From assembly GCA_900073065.1 (NCBI GenBank), contig FJOG01000002.1, forward strand, positions 704,719 to 768,718: 64,000 nt of DNA, written 5' to 3'. Each line of letters opens with the position of its first letter. Within the stretch, counting starts at the first letter, position 1. The stretch comes from Phialocephala subalpina. Lineage: Eukaryota > Ascomycota > Leotiomycetes > Helotiales > Mollisiaceae. This document shows, one piece after another, positions 53,382 through 64,000 of this stretch. Made by a program: the position numbers and the translations under genes. The notes below the pieces were generated by a model. That model saw nothing but the letters and a program-made list of their open reading frames with translations, was not told the origin of the DNA and did no database searches.

Positions 53382-55219
53382 GTTGTTGATTGATTAGGCT
53401 CTCTTGCCAACGGTAAGTGACGTGAGGCAAGAGCTGAAGCTCAAGTTGGTGGACGATGGCACTCTGATAAATGCCAAGACGCCAAAGGTTTTGATGGAAT
53501 GGAGGTAGATGGGACGTCAAAACAAAGTTACGGGGATTCCTCGAGGACATGAGACGATAGATCGGTCTTAAATGAATGAATAATGAAAAGATGTTGCGAG
53601 CGGGTCGAAGCTTTGTTGTAAGAAAGAGAAACAGCAAGAACCGGATATATGGCCTCGTACTCCATCTGTCGCGTATAGGTACTTAGGTACTCTCGTACCA
53701 GAAACGGTCGCTTGCAGCAATTTGAGATGATGAATTCAGCCCTAGTCAGGTCATGGATCTGAAGCAGAATGCAGGCGCGAGGGGTGAGACGCACAGACTT
53801 GCACCCTGAAAGGAGGAGATACTCGACTTTCCCGCTCGGTGCGGCGCGAAGCCTCTGCAAGTACGGCAGAACATTCGTTCTCTGTTCCGGTGCTGCAAGT
53901 CGGGATTTCCCCCAACATGTTTGGTTCCCGAAAACTGCAACGCTCATTCAAATTTTAATGGTTGACCAAGTCTTCGTCACCACTACAAAGTAGAATGGAC
54001 TCAGATAACTAGCCAATCGCAACTTCATGGTCTCCCATGCGGGACCCCGAATGGAAGGATTCGAAGGAAAGCAATTGACTGGGGGAAGCAGACGTGATTG
54101 GACTCTTCAGTGCGAAGATGCAAGGGACGGAGCTCAAGGAGGCTTTTGAGTTCCAGACACCCGGTTCTTCGGTTTATGGGTCGTCGAGATGTCAACCAGC
54201 CAACGATGTAATTTGGACTGTTGTAAGAGCATTAAACAACGCTTGCCTTTGCTGCTCATGTCTTTCTAGTGAGAGTGTACGAAGGCGCGGTTTTAGAGTA
54301 TTGAGCCATGGTCTGAGCTTTCCTCTCCCAAATACTTTGATTTTTGGCAGGGAAAATCACGTGCATGGCTCATTACTCTAAAACCGCGCCTTCGTAGTGA
54401 CCTCAGTATTGTTTATCTGGTATCCGAAGGCTCCGTGAAGGCAGCAGCTCGACAAGGTCACCGTCTGTGCAAACTGGAATAACAGCCTGAATTGAGCGAG
54501 GAGGGGCCGCGGAAACTCTATTAGATTGTGCCAATTGGTCCAATCCCAGGCTCAGTGTCAATTGCGTCCACCGGGCCTTGCATGCTGCAATGTCGTCAGC
54601 ATCGCCAAGAAGTCTCTATCCGGAGCCCAAACCGAAGTTTATCACCGACAACCTTACCGAAGACTTTGGCACCGAAGAGGCAGGGATTTCGATTTAGGGA
54701 TGAATTGGTGAAATTTGCTGAGTAGGAGACTTATTTTAACCAATCGTATTGTGCAATTCTGGGATTTATACTTTACCTCACACGAAGGAGCTAATCCGTG
54801 CATTTTTGACAACTTGAACACTCCGCAATACCGGGAGAGCCCGCATTAGCATCGCGACGATCCTTGCCATTGCAGTCAATAATAAAAATACGGGCTTACC
54901 CCGGATCCGGTTGCTGTTCTTGATAAAGCTCCGCCATCTTGGCACCTGAAGTAATCTGAAGTGACAGATGAAAAGCTGCGGCGCTGCAGCGATTCCCGTC
55001 TTCCCATGTCTCCTTGTAACAACTCTGCGTTACTTAATCTAAGGGATTGAGAGACGTGAATCGCATTCAGCCGTCCAGTGAACGTCGTGTGAGGTTGATT
55101 CATTTGGCAATTATCCAATCCCTTACTCGCTGATAGTTTGAGGCTTGTGTCCTTAAGACTCGGTGGAGTGAAACGGATTCTCGCTGGTTAGACTTTTGTT
55201 GCCCTGCTCCACACCGAAC
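53382..55219. other. Intergenic, contains the inverted-repeat element
   Basis: This is the shared upstream region of the rhodopsin-like gene (-) and the GMC oxidoreductase (+). Apart from the hairpin element at 54278-54396 no gene is supported. Confidence 0.45.
54278..54396. repeat. 119-bp element with 33-bp terminal inverted repeats (MITE-like hairpin)
   Basis: The left arm 54278-54310 (tacgaaggcgcggttttaga onward) and the right arm 54364-54396 are reverse complements at 32 of 33 positions, enclosing a 53-bp spacer. GTG directly flanks both ends and could be a 3-bp target duplication, though this is too short to prove insertion. It cannot encode a transposase. As RNA it would fold into a near-perfect stem. 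It may be a miniature transposon or a solitary hairpin. Confidence 0.85.
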
Positions 55220-57119
55220 ATGAAGTTCGGTATCAGAGCGCTCCTGCTCGGAGCTTGCCTATGCGGTGCCGGCTCCGATGCAGCTGCAAGAAGGAGTGCG
55301 TCGAAGGGGTACGATTATGTAAGTAACAGTTCTTCGAAACACCACCTGTTCCATGCTTTACGTCTGGAAATTTGTATGATCTGACAGTGCATTGTAGATC
55401 GTGGTCGGGGGTGGAACGGCGGGACTAGCTCTGTCGACCCGACTCAGTCAAGGTCTACCAGATTCAAAGATTCTAGTCATCGAGGCTGGACCGGCCGCTT
55501 TAGATGAACTTGGTATCAATGTCCCTGGAAAGAAAGGCTCAACCCTTGGGACGAAGTACGATTGGAATTTCACTACAATTCCTCAAGTGAACGCCAAGAA
55601 CAGAGTCCTCGCTCAAAACCGAGGGAAAGTGCTTGGAGGATCATCTGCTCTCAACCTCATGACCTATGACAGATCCACCGCCAACGAGTATGATGGCTGG
55701 GAAGAAGTGGGTAACCCCGGTTGGGGTTTTGACGATTTTTTGCCAATGATGGACAAGTCGGAAAACTTCACCAGCAAAAATACAGAGTGGTATGATGGAG
55801 ACGTTGGAGTCAACACCAATGGTCCTGTCCGTGGCACCATCAACCGATATATTCCTCCTTTTCAAGGTGGATGGGTTCCTGTGCTCAACAGTCTCGGCAT
55901 TGGAACCAACAAGGAGTATATGGGTGGCAACATCTTGGGAGTTTCGTACTCTTCAAGTAGTATTGATCCAACCCATTACAATCGTTCATACAGTGCTAAC
56001 GGGTATCTTCCACTCGCGGGATCCAATCTCGTAGTCTTGACAGCAGAGACGGTAATCAAGGTCAACATGACGAAAGTGCGAGGTACGTATCGAGCAACTG
56101 GAGTGACGTTGGCAAACGGAACCTTCATTCCAGCGTCCCAAGAGGTCATACTCTCAGCTGGCTCTTTTGGTAGTCCTGGTCTCCTCGAGCTTTCTGGCAT
56201 TGGAAACAAGACCGTGCTTGGGAGTGCTGGTATAATGCAGCTTATTGACCTTCCAAGCGTGGGCGAAAATCTCCAGGACCACATTCGCATCCAGACCTCG
56301 TACCAGCTTAAGGACAATTATACCGGGGTTGACCATTTCAGATGGAACGCGACGTATGCTGCGCAACAACTTCAGCTCTGGGTCGATGGCAAGTTTTCGC
56401 AGTACGACTATACTGGTTCGGCGTACACGTTCCAAACCTGGAATCAATCCATGGGGAACGATTCCGAACTTGTTGCGCTCGCCGAAGCCGCAGCTAGAAA
56501 CTCGACATTTCCTGCGGAGAAGAAAAAGCTTGAGTGGATGTATGATGATTCGGTCCCGCAACTCGAAATAATCATGTCCGATGGATATACTGGCGTCAAA
56601 GGATACCCAGCGGTCAACACAAGCTTGTATGGAAAAGACTTCTTGTCCTTCATTGGAGTGGTCATGCATCCTTTTAGTCGTGGCACTGTCCACATAAATG
56701 CTTCGAACCCTCTCGGCAAGCCACTCATCGATCCCAGGTACTTTAGTAATGAGTACGACCTGCAAGCAGCGGTTGCAGTAGTCAAAAAGTGCAGGCAGTT
56801 AGCACTGACGCCGCCAATTCGAGATGTGTGGGTTTCCGAGTATGAACCAGGTCTTGACAATGTGAAAACCGACGCGGAATGGAGGGATTTCGCCCTCAAT
56901 ACCACCCTCACCATATATCATCCAGTCGGGACCTGTGCCATGCTTCCTAAGAAGAAGGGCGGAGTTGTGGATTCGAAGCTGAAGGTTTATGGAACCACGA
57001 ATCTCCGAGTCGTCGATGCCAGTATCATTCCCGTCCTCATTTCAGCGCACATGCAGACGGCAGTGTACGGGATCGCAGAGATGGCGGCAGAGATTATTAT
57101 CGATGCTGCGGACTCGTAG
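55220..57119 (+). CDS. Secreted GMC-family FAD oxidoreductase (aryl-alcohol/glucose oxidase type)
   Basis: Flavoenzyme of the glucose-methanol-choline family that oxidises alcohols or sugars, often producing hydrogen peroxide outside the cell. Exons 55220-55318 and 55398-57119, with a 79-bp intron exactly before the FAD fold, give 606 residues. A signal peptide (about 1-22) precedes the dinucleotide-binding motif IVVGGGTAGLALSTRLS (from residue 34). Then come VIEAGP, the GMC signature GKVLGGSSALN and ILSAGSFGSPGLLELSGIG. The active-site His lies in HPVGTCAM (about 541) and the second catalytic His in SAHMQTAVYGIAE (about 584). Many NxS/T sequons fit secretion. It sits upstream of a secreted carboxylesterase in the same direction. 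Substrate cannot be fixed; a dehydrogenase rather than an oxidase is possible. Confidence 0.93.
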
Positions 57120-58217
57120 GTACCGTCGTGTTGAGAGGTGTGTATTTAGTCATGACGAGATGGATGAATGAGGAATGAGAAGCTCACGATATATATTCGC
57201 TTCGAAGAGACGGATTGGGACTTAAAAGCACATCTAGACATTGTGTGAGAGCTTGTCAAGCATTGAAGGGGTTTAACATTCTTGTACATACTTTATGAAA
57301 TAGAAAGTTGGCGCTGCGCGAGCAGCCAGCGAGTGGAATGTTGTTCGTGGCGGACGAGCAAATTATTTGCTCTTTCCAGCACATTTGAGCAACAGTGAGA
57401 TTGGGAACTGCTTTGCAGAATAGCTGACATGCGTGATATGATCTTGAAGTGAGCTTTCGAGACGCGACGGCGTCTTCCGAAACAATGCCATCAGACTAAC
57501 CCAATCGATACTACTGCAAGGAGGTAGATTTTCTCAAATATCTACAACTCGATATACACCAAGGTTTGTGGCTCGTCAAAGTCGAATCAGATGGCGAATT
57601 CCATTCTATCAGAGCCAAATGGATTCAAAGATATGACGCAACCTAACGATACTGCGGAGTGGTCGACTGGCGGGTAGGGACATCCCGTCTATTCCCCGCA
57701 CTCGAATTTTCTCCTTTCTCAACACTTGGGAGCTCCCGAAACCTTTCGTAAATAATCATCACACCTCTACCACAGTCTGGATCAAGTAGGACTACCCCGC
57801 CATAGTGCCCCACAATGCCCCGCAGCTTCAACAACCAGGCGAAGTCCTCCTATCGAAAGTGGGGTGGGCACACAGGATATGTGCTATCCGGAGCTCAAGT
57901 CTACTGGCAGCAGACTTCCGACTTGGCAGGGACTTTACAAGTCGGAAGTCAACTCGTAGAGCCTTCAATTCGGGCCTATTGCGCATACATTCTGATTGGG
58001 TTTGGTTCGGAATGTTCAGATAGCTTGGATAGTCTCCAGATCTACCCCGCAATTGTACGGCTCTGCCTCAAGACCATTGTCAAAAATGGCTATTTCTCTT
58101 GGTAATCACCAGTCTACCCATAGTTCGGGACCGAGAAAATTGGGAGGTTATAAGTACTTCAACATATTGCTCTTATTCTGTTCTGCTTCTATAAAACAAG
58201 TTGTCTAGTTGCCCTTC
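57120..58217. other. Intergenic, no gene recognised
   Basis: This separates the GMC oxidoreductase from the carboxylesterase and includes the latter's promoter. Short frames around 57.8-58.1 kb show no family. Confidence 0.4.
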
Positions 58218-60027
58218 ATGTTGTCAATTAATGTTTTAGCCCCAAGTGGCTTCTACCTCTTACTCACCTCATCAGTTTTCCACACCTGTGCTGCTGTAAG
58301 CTCGCTCAAAGTAGACACCACAGTTGGAACTGTCTATGGTTTAGTCAACGGGACTCATCCAGACGTTGCCCAATTCCTCGGCATACCTTTCGCAGAGCCA
58401 CCTATCGGTGACCTAAGATGGATGCCCTCAGTTGCCAAGTCTCCAGTCAGCAGCATCGATGCCACCAAGTTTAGTCCGTCATGTCCCCAATACGATACTT
58501 CGATCCCATCAGTTTATGAGATTGACTCGAGGGACTTCTTGGTCTCGGGTCCTACTTCTGAGGACTGCTTGACGTTGAGTATCTGGGCACCATATGCATC
58601 AAAGACAAATTGCACAGATAAACTTCCTGTTATTGTGTGGATCTATGGTGGTGGCCAGTTGACTGGTGGTGCTCAAATTGAGTACCAAATACCTACGCCG
58701 TGGGTGCAGAGGAGCCAGGCTCATATTGTGGTTCAAATCAAGTACGCGAGTCCGCCTTAGTTTCACTGCTATACACTAATGACATCTCAGCTATCGTCTC
58801 AATATATTTGGGAACCCTCATGCAGCTGGCACCAGCCCAATGCTCAACCTTGGCCTTCTCGACCAGCGACTTGCTCTTGAGTGGGTCAGATCCAACATTG
58901 CGAGCTTTGGTGGGGATGTCTCAAGAATCACTCTCTGGGGTCAGTCCGCTGGCGCGGGCTCAACTGATTACTACAACTTCGCCTATCCCACTGATCCAAT
59001 CATTTCCGGCATCATAATGGATTCATCATCAGCCATTGGACCACCACCAAGTCCAGATCCACAAGGATTGAACTTCACATTTGTCGCTGGGCAACTTGGG
59101 TGTGGAAACTTGAGTGCCGCAGATGAGCTTTCATGCATGAAGAACGTCAGTCAGTCGGATATTGAGGCATTCTTGAAGTCCTATCAGGACTCTGGAACTG
59201 CTCCTAGCATCACGTTCACCCCAATTGTGGATAACATCACGCGATTCGACAATTACACAACTCGAGCCTTGGCAGGAAACTTCTCGAAAGTGGTGAGTGA
59301 CTCCTGGAAGGCCAGGCAATCTCCCGATGCTAACTTGAGCTGCCCGCTATTCATGGAACGAACAACAACGAAGGCTCGTCACTCACTGCCTGGATCAATA
59401 ACGGCACCACATACAACGAAACAGCAGCCAACGCCAACACCGTCCAGAGAGCATGCTGGGCACAGCAAACCACCCAGTGAGTATCCCTAACCCCATCTCC
59501 AATTGATTTCTCTGACCTGAGATCCAGCAACCGTTACGCAGCCAACGCAACCACATTCCGCTACTAGTGAGTAAATCGGGGATGACCTCTTTCCCAGTTT
59601 GAATTGTTCCATCCTTTCTTTCGAGACATCCTTTGAAGAGCAGTTTCTGACTTCCCCGTCCTCTAGCTACACCGGCAACTTCTCAAATATCTCTCCCCGC
59701 CCCTGGGAAGGCGCCTATCACTCCTCCGAACTGCCCCTCATCTTCGGAACCCACGACATCGCCCACTCTCTCTCCACACCTTTTGAATACGCCGTCTCGC
59801 ACCGCATGCAAGATCTCTGGTTGGCGTTTATGCAAGATCCCATCAATGGGTTGCCGGCTCAGGGATGGGAGGCATATGAGCTGGGAGGGAGTGCTATTGA
59901 GTTTGCGTGGGATGGGATGGTGACGGGAAGCATTGAGTTGAGCAGGTTTGACGATAATTGTGTGGGGAGCCCGGCAGTGGGTCCGAAGGCTGGGGCGGTG
60001 CCGCCGGACCATAATTCAGGGTTGTGA
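58218..60027 (+). CDS. Secreted type-B carboxylesterase/lipase
   Basis: An alpha/beta-hydrolase of the carboxylesterase type-B family, exported and probably acting on esters or lipids. Exons: 58218-58741, 58791-59292, 59340-59476, 59528-59566 and 59667-60027. All five join in frame to give 520 residues. A signal peptide (about 1-29) is followed by QFLGIPFAEPPIGDLRW and SEDCLTLSIWAP. The oxyanion motif region is WIYGGGQLTGG. The nucleophile elbow GQSAGAGS has Ser at about 227, the acid Glu is in GTNNNEGSS (about 353), and His is in GAYHSSELPLIFG (about 419), so the triad is complete. The ATG at 58218 is chosen because the codon at 58209 is TTG. The last intron (59567-59666, 100 bp) is longer than the rest and its acceptor is the least certain junction. 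Confidence 0.9.
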
Positions 60028-60443
60028 GGGGCTGTGGCAGTTGAATGAACCTGCTAATTATTGTTTGTCATAGCAGCAGCTTTTTCTGTTGCCAAATGTC
60101 CTGCTTAATAAGAGGAGACTACCAAAGGCTCAGTTGGCTACAAAACAAAGGCTTCCCTATCTGGAACATGGAATGCAAGCCTCTTTTTTTCTCCTAGTAA
60201 GCAATTGAGCTTTAGACATTTTCAAAAGCAGGTTGCCCTTGTAAAGCTGTACTATGACAATAGCTTCATATTTATCTTTGATGAATTCATGGCATGTTGC
60301 ATGATGTGATCAGCATCCCAATTTCCCAATAGACTTTGGTTCTTTTGGGTTTACAGCGCCGGGATATTCAAAGAGCCACTAGCTTTGTGGGCCCAAGCTA
60401 TATTAACTCAACATATCGCTCACAAAGAGCTCCAGTGACCTCA
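60028..60443. other. Intergenic, no gene recognised
   Basis: Short spacer before the first 2EXR gene. The reading frame of that gene stays open upstream to 60336 but without an ATG. Confidence 0.4.
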
Positions 60444-61241
60444 ATGGCATCCCGGGACGAAATCGAAGAAATCTCCAAGCGCATTCGGGACATTGAGATC
60501 CATACCAAAGTCCGTAACTACGATACCTTTTCCGTCTTCCCGAACCTTCCTCTCGGGCTCCGCCACAAGACATGGCGTGCAGCCCTCCCATTCTTCTCCC
60601 GAATCATCGAGTTCCAGCCACTGATCACAATATGGGACTGGGACCTACTCGGCCTCCCACCGTTGATACCATACCCACGAGTTGAAGGAAAGTGGCACGT
60701 TCGCATCTCATCTGCTCCGACATTACTTTCCATCAATCAGGAATCCCGCTCCGAACTTCTTCCATTTCACTCTGCACCCTTCAGTCCTGAACTTTATCAC
60801 CGCGGCGAGTCGTTTGATCTTATGTTCAGTAGCCAATACGATACCGTCTTCTTGAATTCGAAAATTTGCCTTGCGTCTCAACAGTTCAAAGCTATGATCG
60901 AGCGCCTATGGTGTGTTGTGGGAGAAAAGCCCAGCTTGAGTTGCTTGGCCGTCAATGAAAGGATACTCGAGACAATGAGTTCGGGATATAAACAATTGCA
61001 GGAATTCAAGCCCTTCGAATCATTGGACGAGTTGGTCTTTGTTCGGATAGATGAGGGACAGGTGTTGATGCCAAGTTATCTCGAGACCAGATTTTCCAGA
61101 GACTTTCTTGTGCTGGATCAGAAGCTAGATGAAGTACGCAAAGCTTCTTGGGTAAGGGAAGCGAGGATCTGCGACTTGAGGCAAGAGCATTCGTTCGGTC
61201 ATTGGCGGGTTCGGGAAAGGTTTGAGCCACTAAGCTGGTGA
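60444..61241 (+). CDS. 2EXR-domain protein, function unknown
   Basis: The single-exon gene encodes 265 residues. The 2EXR domain is a fungal module of unknown function, found in large families. Here it starts FSVFPNLPLGLRHKTWRAAL (residues about 32-51), with the IW/TW and RIIEF positions conserved. It continues through RISSAPTLLSINQESRSELL to the SQYDTVFLNS block. The remaining part is charged, mostly helical-looking sequence with no signal peptide or membrane helix. ATG 60444 (MASRDEIEEISKRI) is the first Met in the frame. Two related loci follow on the opposite strand. Confidence 0.85.
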   Translation: MASRDEIEEISKRIRDIEIHTKVRNYDTFSVFPNLPLGLRHKTWRAALPFFSRIIEFQPLITIWDWDLLGLPPLIPYPRVEGKWHVRISSAPTLLSINQESRSELLPFHSAPFSPELYHRGESFDLMFSSQYDTVFLNSKICLASQQFKAMIERLWCVVGEKPSLSCLAVNERILETMSSGYKQLQEFKPFESLDELVFVRIDEGQVLMPSYLETRFSRDFLVLDQKLDEVRKASWVREARICDLRQEHSFGHWRVRERFEPLSW

Positions 61242-61626
61242 AGAACTACGAGATCGTGTAAGAGTTGTCACAATATGTCAGATATTGCGAAGGTTAGGTT
61301 GCAGCGTGTGGATCCGTGAGGATGATTCCAGCGAAAATCTCATCATGGAATGTTCATTGTTATCTTGCCTCGGGGCTTTAAAGAAGTATCCTGGTCCCAG
61401 GTGCCACCTGCTTAGTTTTCCTTAATTTCGATTTCCTCAAGTGACATCTTCGTACTTTCCCAAATGTAGGAGTTTGCTGGAGTCAGATGATGAGGCGGGG
61501 TATTTCGCCACTCCTCTAAAAAGGGGTAGTAGAAGATTCAGACATTCTGCTGCATATTTTTGATGCATTGCAGGGGTGAACTCCTGTGGCTATGGCGGAC
61601 ACACATATTAGGAGATGGTTTCTCAA
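61242..61626. other. Intergenic, no gene recognised
   Basis: Spacer between the convergent 2EXR gene and 2EXR pseudogene; nothing is supported. Confidence 0.4.
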
Positions 61627-62746
61627 TCACAGACGCATCTTGTAGAAAGTTAGTAAGAAGAAAAACATATTATTTTGTGGTAGTCCACCAAGAAGTGCAT
61701 GAACTCGACCACCAGTGGCAACAACTCCTTCCATGAACATACCTCGGTCATTACCCTCGTCTCTCAGATATCTCTCGATTCCCATGATAGTCGAACCTGT
61801 AGGCTTTCTGTCATACAAAAGCCCGCGTCTTAGGGTCCACCTTCCGGAACGTGATGGCTGGTAGCACCCAATCCGGCTTTCTCAGTTGAATCAACGCAAA
61901 GTCGGTTGCGATATGCTCCTTGAATCTTTCATTCTCATCACGCTGTCCTTGATAAGAGTACAAGATGAGCTCTTGTAGGCCCACTACCTTCGAGCAATCC
62001 CGTTGATGTTCATGCTAATATCCATGCATTGCGTCTGACCAGAAGTAGTCACACCGGAGCGCAACTCTCTTGATGAAGGAGCTTTCCATAACCTCTCGAG
62101 TGAATACTTGCTGCAGAATTGTTCCTAGATTGATAGGGCTCGCGGCGTAAAGATCATCCTCTTGGGAAGCATCTAGATAATCCAAGTAAATCAAATCATA
62201 CTAGCTCACGAGCCACTGGTCCGCAGGGACGAAGTCGCTGCGATACGTAAACGGGTAGGTATCATCACCGTTGAACACCAGTCTATACAGCTTGATAATC
62301 TCGACTCGAGACTCCCTACACACGGCGAGGAGGTTTGGTCTCGAAGACTCGGAGTATTCCCACTTCTCCCTCAACCCGTTGTTGTAAGACCAACCAAAGT
62401 AAGTCATGCGGACAATGCGGGGCTCGATAACTTGATGCCAGATCTGTAAGCAGATCTCGAGAGGCAGCTTCGAGAAGGGGTAGAATACTTCATTGCGGGT
62501 TCCGATGTCTTTGGAGAGTGCTGGATATAACAGTCTCAAAGGCAACTCGAAAAGCATCTTGCTGAACGTGGTGACTTGGAAGATGTAGTGGAGTTCTGGA
62601 TGAAATGGCAAGGAAACAAAGTGGAACAGAGATAGAAACAAAACGGAGCGAGCTCGGGCAGCTATTCGGGGTACAACTAGCCGATGTTGAGATAGTCCTT
62701 CCAAATCTGGCATGTTCTGCCGAGTTCCAGTCTTCGATGTTGGCAT
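61627..62746 (-). pseudogene. 2EXR-domain pseudogene
   Basis: The 2EXR domain begins well: FYPFSKLPLEICLQIWHQVI, RIVRM and RPNLLAVCRESRVE. The frame is then stopped by TAG at 62201-62203 (QWLVS, then YDLIYLDYLD). Coding-like sequence continues in the same frame (FTREVMESSFIKRVALRC) to a second TAG at 62015-62017. It continues again (GLQELILYSYQGQRDENERF, ATDFALIQLRKPDWVLPAIT) to a TGA at 61811-61813. There a one-base shift picks up the last 60 or so codons, ending at 61627. The sense of the text between stops argues for a decayed gene rather than introns. An apparent GTGAGC...CTAG pair at the first stop is only 37 bp and breaks frame. Confidence 0.82.
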
Positions 62747-63049
62747 CTAGAGGCAGCCAATAGGATGATTGTCCTCGTTCTGAATGATGTAGCTAGGACA
62801 AGTTTCGAGGGCTGGAACCTACATCTGCTTTCCTCGCACGCAAGCGGCGCAGAACAGAATGCTCGATCTCCCCGCTGGATTACTTAGCATTCCAAGCAAT
62901 GAACAAGCACTGCTTCACATGGCACTCGCCAGATACGTGTCACGCATGCAAGTTGAGCAAGAGGTAGATTTCTGAGTAAAGACTTGAGAAGACATCGAAT
63001 TGTTAAAATGCTCCTCCGGGGAATTATTTCTCATACTCTATTGGTGATC
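62747..63049. other. Intergenic, no gene recognised
   Basis: Short spacer between the 2EXR pseudogene and the next 2EXR gene. Confidence 0.4.
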
Positions 63050-63952
63050 CTAATTCCCAGCTACCTCCGATGCCTCCTTGACATCGCCATTGAATACGCG
63101 TTCACAGATGGCTAAGTTCATCGGTGCCCATGTATTCTGCTGCCAGATTTCCAGTACGTGGTCCTGCCATGCAGTATGCGGCCGAGCAAATTCTGTGAGT
63201 CCCACTAGCCGACGCCCACTTTCGTTCCAAGGATGGAGCTTGAAGACAATCATCATATTGGGCAATTTTTCAAAGCCGGGGTCACTATCCTGGACCCGTG
63301 GTAGGTATGCGAGGCGCCAATCGAGAGCAAGATTCTTCAGTCTGGATTTGACCTTCTGCGCATACTCGGTTCCGAAGACCTCCCCCAGGTACTGGTCTAA
63401 GACGAGGCTTCCCCGTAAAGCGTCGTAGGGCAATACATCAACATCCAAAAACAGAGTATCAACCTCCAAATTGATGCGCATATCGTTCGTTCGTCGTTCA
63501 TCACTAATTTTGACGTTGAGATCGGGAGGATTTTCGTAAAAGCGTGCTACTGCGTCTCGAGATTCTTCAGAGGTGTTCAGAAGCGTTGAGGCAGAGCTGA
63601 TGTTTGCGGTCCAGTACGTTGCGGTATAGCCTTGACGACGGATTTCGATGATTCGGGGGAATAGGGGAATAGCGCATTGCCAGATTTTGAGACGGAGTTC
63701 GATCGGCAGACGTGGAAACAACATGAATTTAGGTTCCTCAGTAGAAGAATCTTCGATGGTGAGCGTACCAGAACTTATCGAAGGAGCGTCGTTCAGGGGA
63801 GGGTATTGTCTGTGGTCCTCATGGTTGTGGGTTGAGGTTGACGGGCGCAATCTCCATGGCGTCGGTCGAGGAAACAGTCCTTGTTGTGCTTCTTGTTGAC
63901 CCGCGACATGATTAAGTGATCCAACCTCAGTGGCGTCAATAAGGGAAGGCAT
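63050..63952 (-). CDS. 2EXR-domain protein, function unknown
   Basis: Single-exon gene of 300 residues starting at ATG 63952. An N-terminal low-complexity region (1-75, Pro/Ser/Thr-rich) leads to the 2EXR domain: FMLFPRLPIELRLKIWQCAI, FPRIIEIRR, then NISSASTLLNTSEESRDAVA and LEVDTLFLDVDVLPYDAL. The C-terminal half is charged and has no known motif. The shared order of blocks with the loci at 60444 and 61627 marks the three as relatives, although sequence identity looks low. Confidence 0.85.
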   Translation of the reverse strand: MPSLIDATEVGSLNHVAGQQEAQQGLFPRPTPWRLRPSTSTHNHEDHRQYPPLNDAPSISSGTLTIEDSSTEEPKFMLFPRLPIELRLKIWQCAIPLFPRIIEIRRQGYTATYWTANISSASTLLNTSEESRDAVARFYENPPDLNVKISDERRTNDMRINLEVDTLFLDVDVLPYDALRGSLVLDQYLGEVFGTEYAQKVKSRLKNLALDWRLAYLPRVQDSDPGFEKLPNMMIVFKLHPWNESGRRLVGLTEFARPHTAWQDHVLEIWQQNTWAPMNLAICERVFNGDVKEASEVAGN

Positions 63953-64000
63953 TGCTTTCTCTAGTTCTCGTAAATGGGGGTTGAGGTTGTCGGGCTCAGT

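Noticed and set aside
54278..54396. CRISPR-like repeat or rho-independent terminator reading of the inverted repeat
   Set aside because: The context is eukaryotic and there are only two arms in opposite orientation, so it is a hairpin or miniature element.

Overview
The window is nuclear DNA from a filamentous ascomycete (Pezizomycotina). Many short introns of about 46-118 bp with GT...AG ends and CTAAC/CTGAC-like branch sites interrupt genes for clearly fungal families: HET, 2EXR, fungal rhodopsin-like/Pth11, Gin4/Hsl1 kinase, malate synthase ending in SKL, and CE15 glucuronoyl esterase. The protein style suggests Leotiomycetes, but that is inference. No CRISPR array, rRNA gene or convincing tRNA was seen. 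The exon joins given are read by eye: reading frame was checked across every junction, but there is no transcript support.

Layout. 0.7-2.4 kb: degenerate HET pseudogene (-). 3.2-4.4 kb: ZIP metal transporter (-). 6.6-9.9 kb: two type II membrane glycosyltransferases in tandem (+), a DUF5672 protein with an apparent frameshift and an intact GT92-like protein. 11.6-13.3 kb: multi-pass membrane protein (+) with an unexplained in-frame TAA. 14.7-16.5 kb: peroxisomal malate synthase (+). 18.5-22.1 kb: SMC5 (-), divergent from a Gin4/Hsl1-type kinase at 23.7-27.7 kb (+). 29.7-30.2 kb: exact 250-bp tandem duplication. 31.2-32.6 kb: Q-rich zinc-finger regulator (-), followed by about 11.4 kb without a recognisable gene. 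44.0-45.3 kb: CE15 glucuronoyl esterase (+). 45.6-46.3 kb: possible small membrane protein (-). 47.1-48.9 kb: fumarase (-). 49.6-51.2 kb: Cys-rich surface protein (-). 52.2-53.4 kb: rhodopsin-like 7TM protein (-). 54.3 kb: 119-bp inverted-repeat element. 55.2-57.1 kb: secreted GMC oxidoreductase (+). 58.2-60.0 kb: secreted type-B carboxylesterase (+). 60.4-64.0 kb: three 2EXR-domain loci, the middle one broken.

How the genes relate. Malate synthase (glyoxylate cycle) and fumarase (TCA cycle) are linked metabolically. SMC5 (DNA repair) and the Hsl1-type kinase (septin and mitotic-entry control) share an upstream region. The secreted GMC oxidoreductase, carboxylesterase and CE15 esterase fit growth on plant polymers. 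The conserved core genes (SMC5, kinase, malate synthase, fumarase) read through without a lesion. The stops and frameshifts fall in accessory genes (HET, 2EXR, DUF5672, a membrane protein, perhaps CE15), so real decay is more likely than poor sequence. I did not find a convincing undescribed multi-gene system. The best leads are a possible splice-controlled peroxisomal/cytosolic switch in malate synthase, the decaying HET and 2EXR loci, the exact 250-bp duplication, the hairpin element, and the unclassified 466-residue surface protein.
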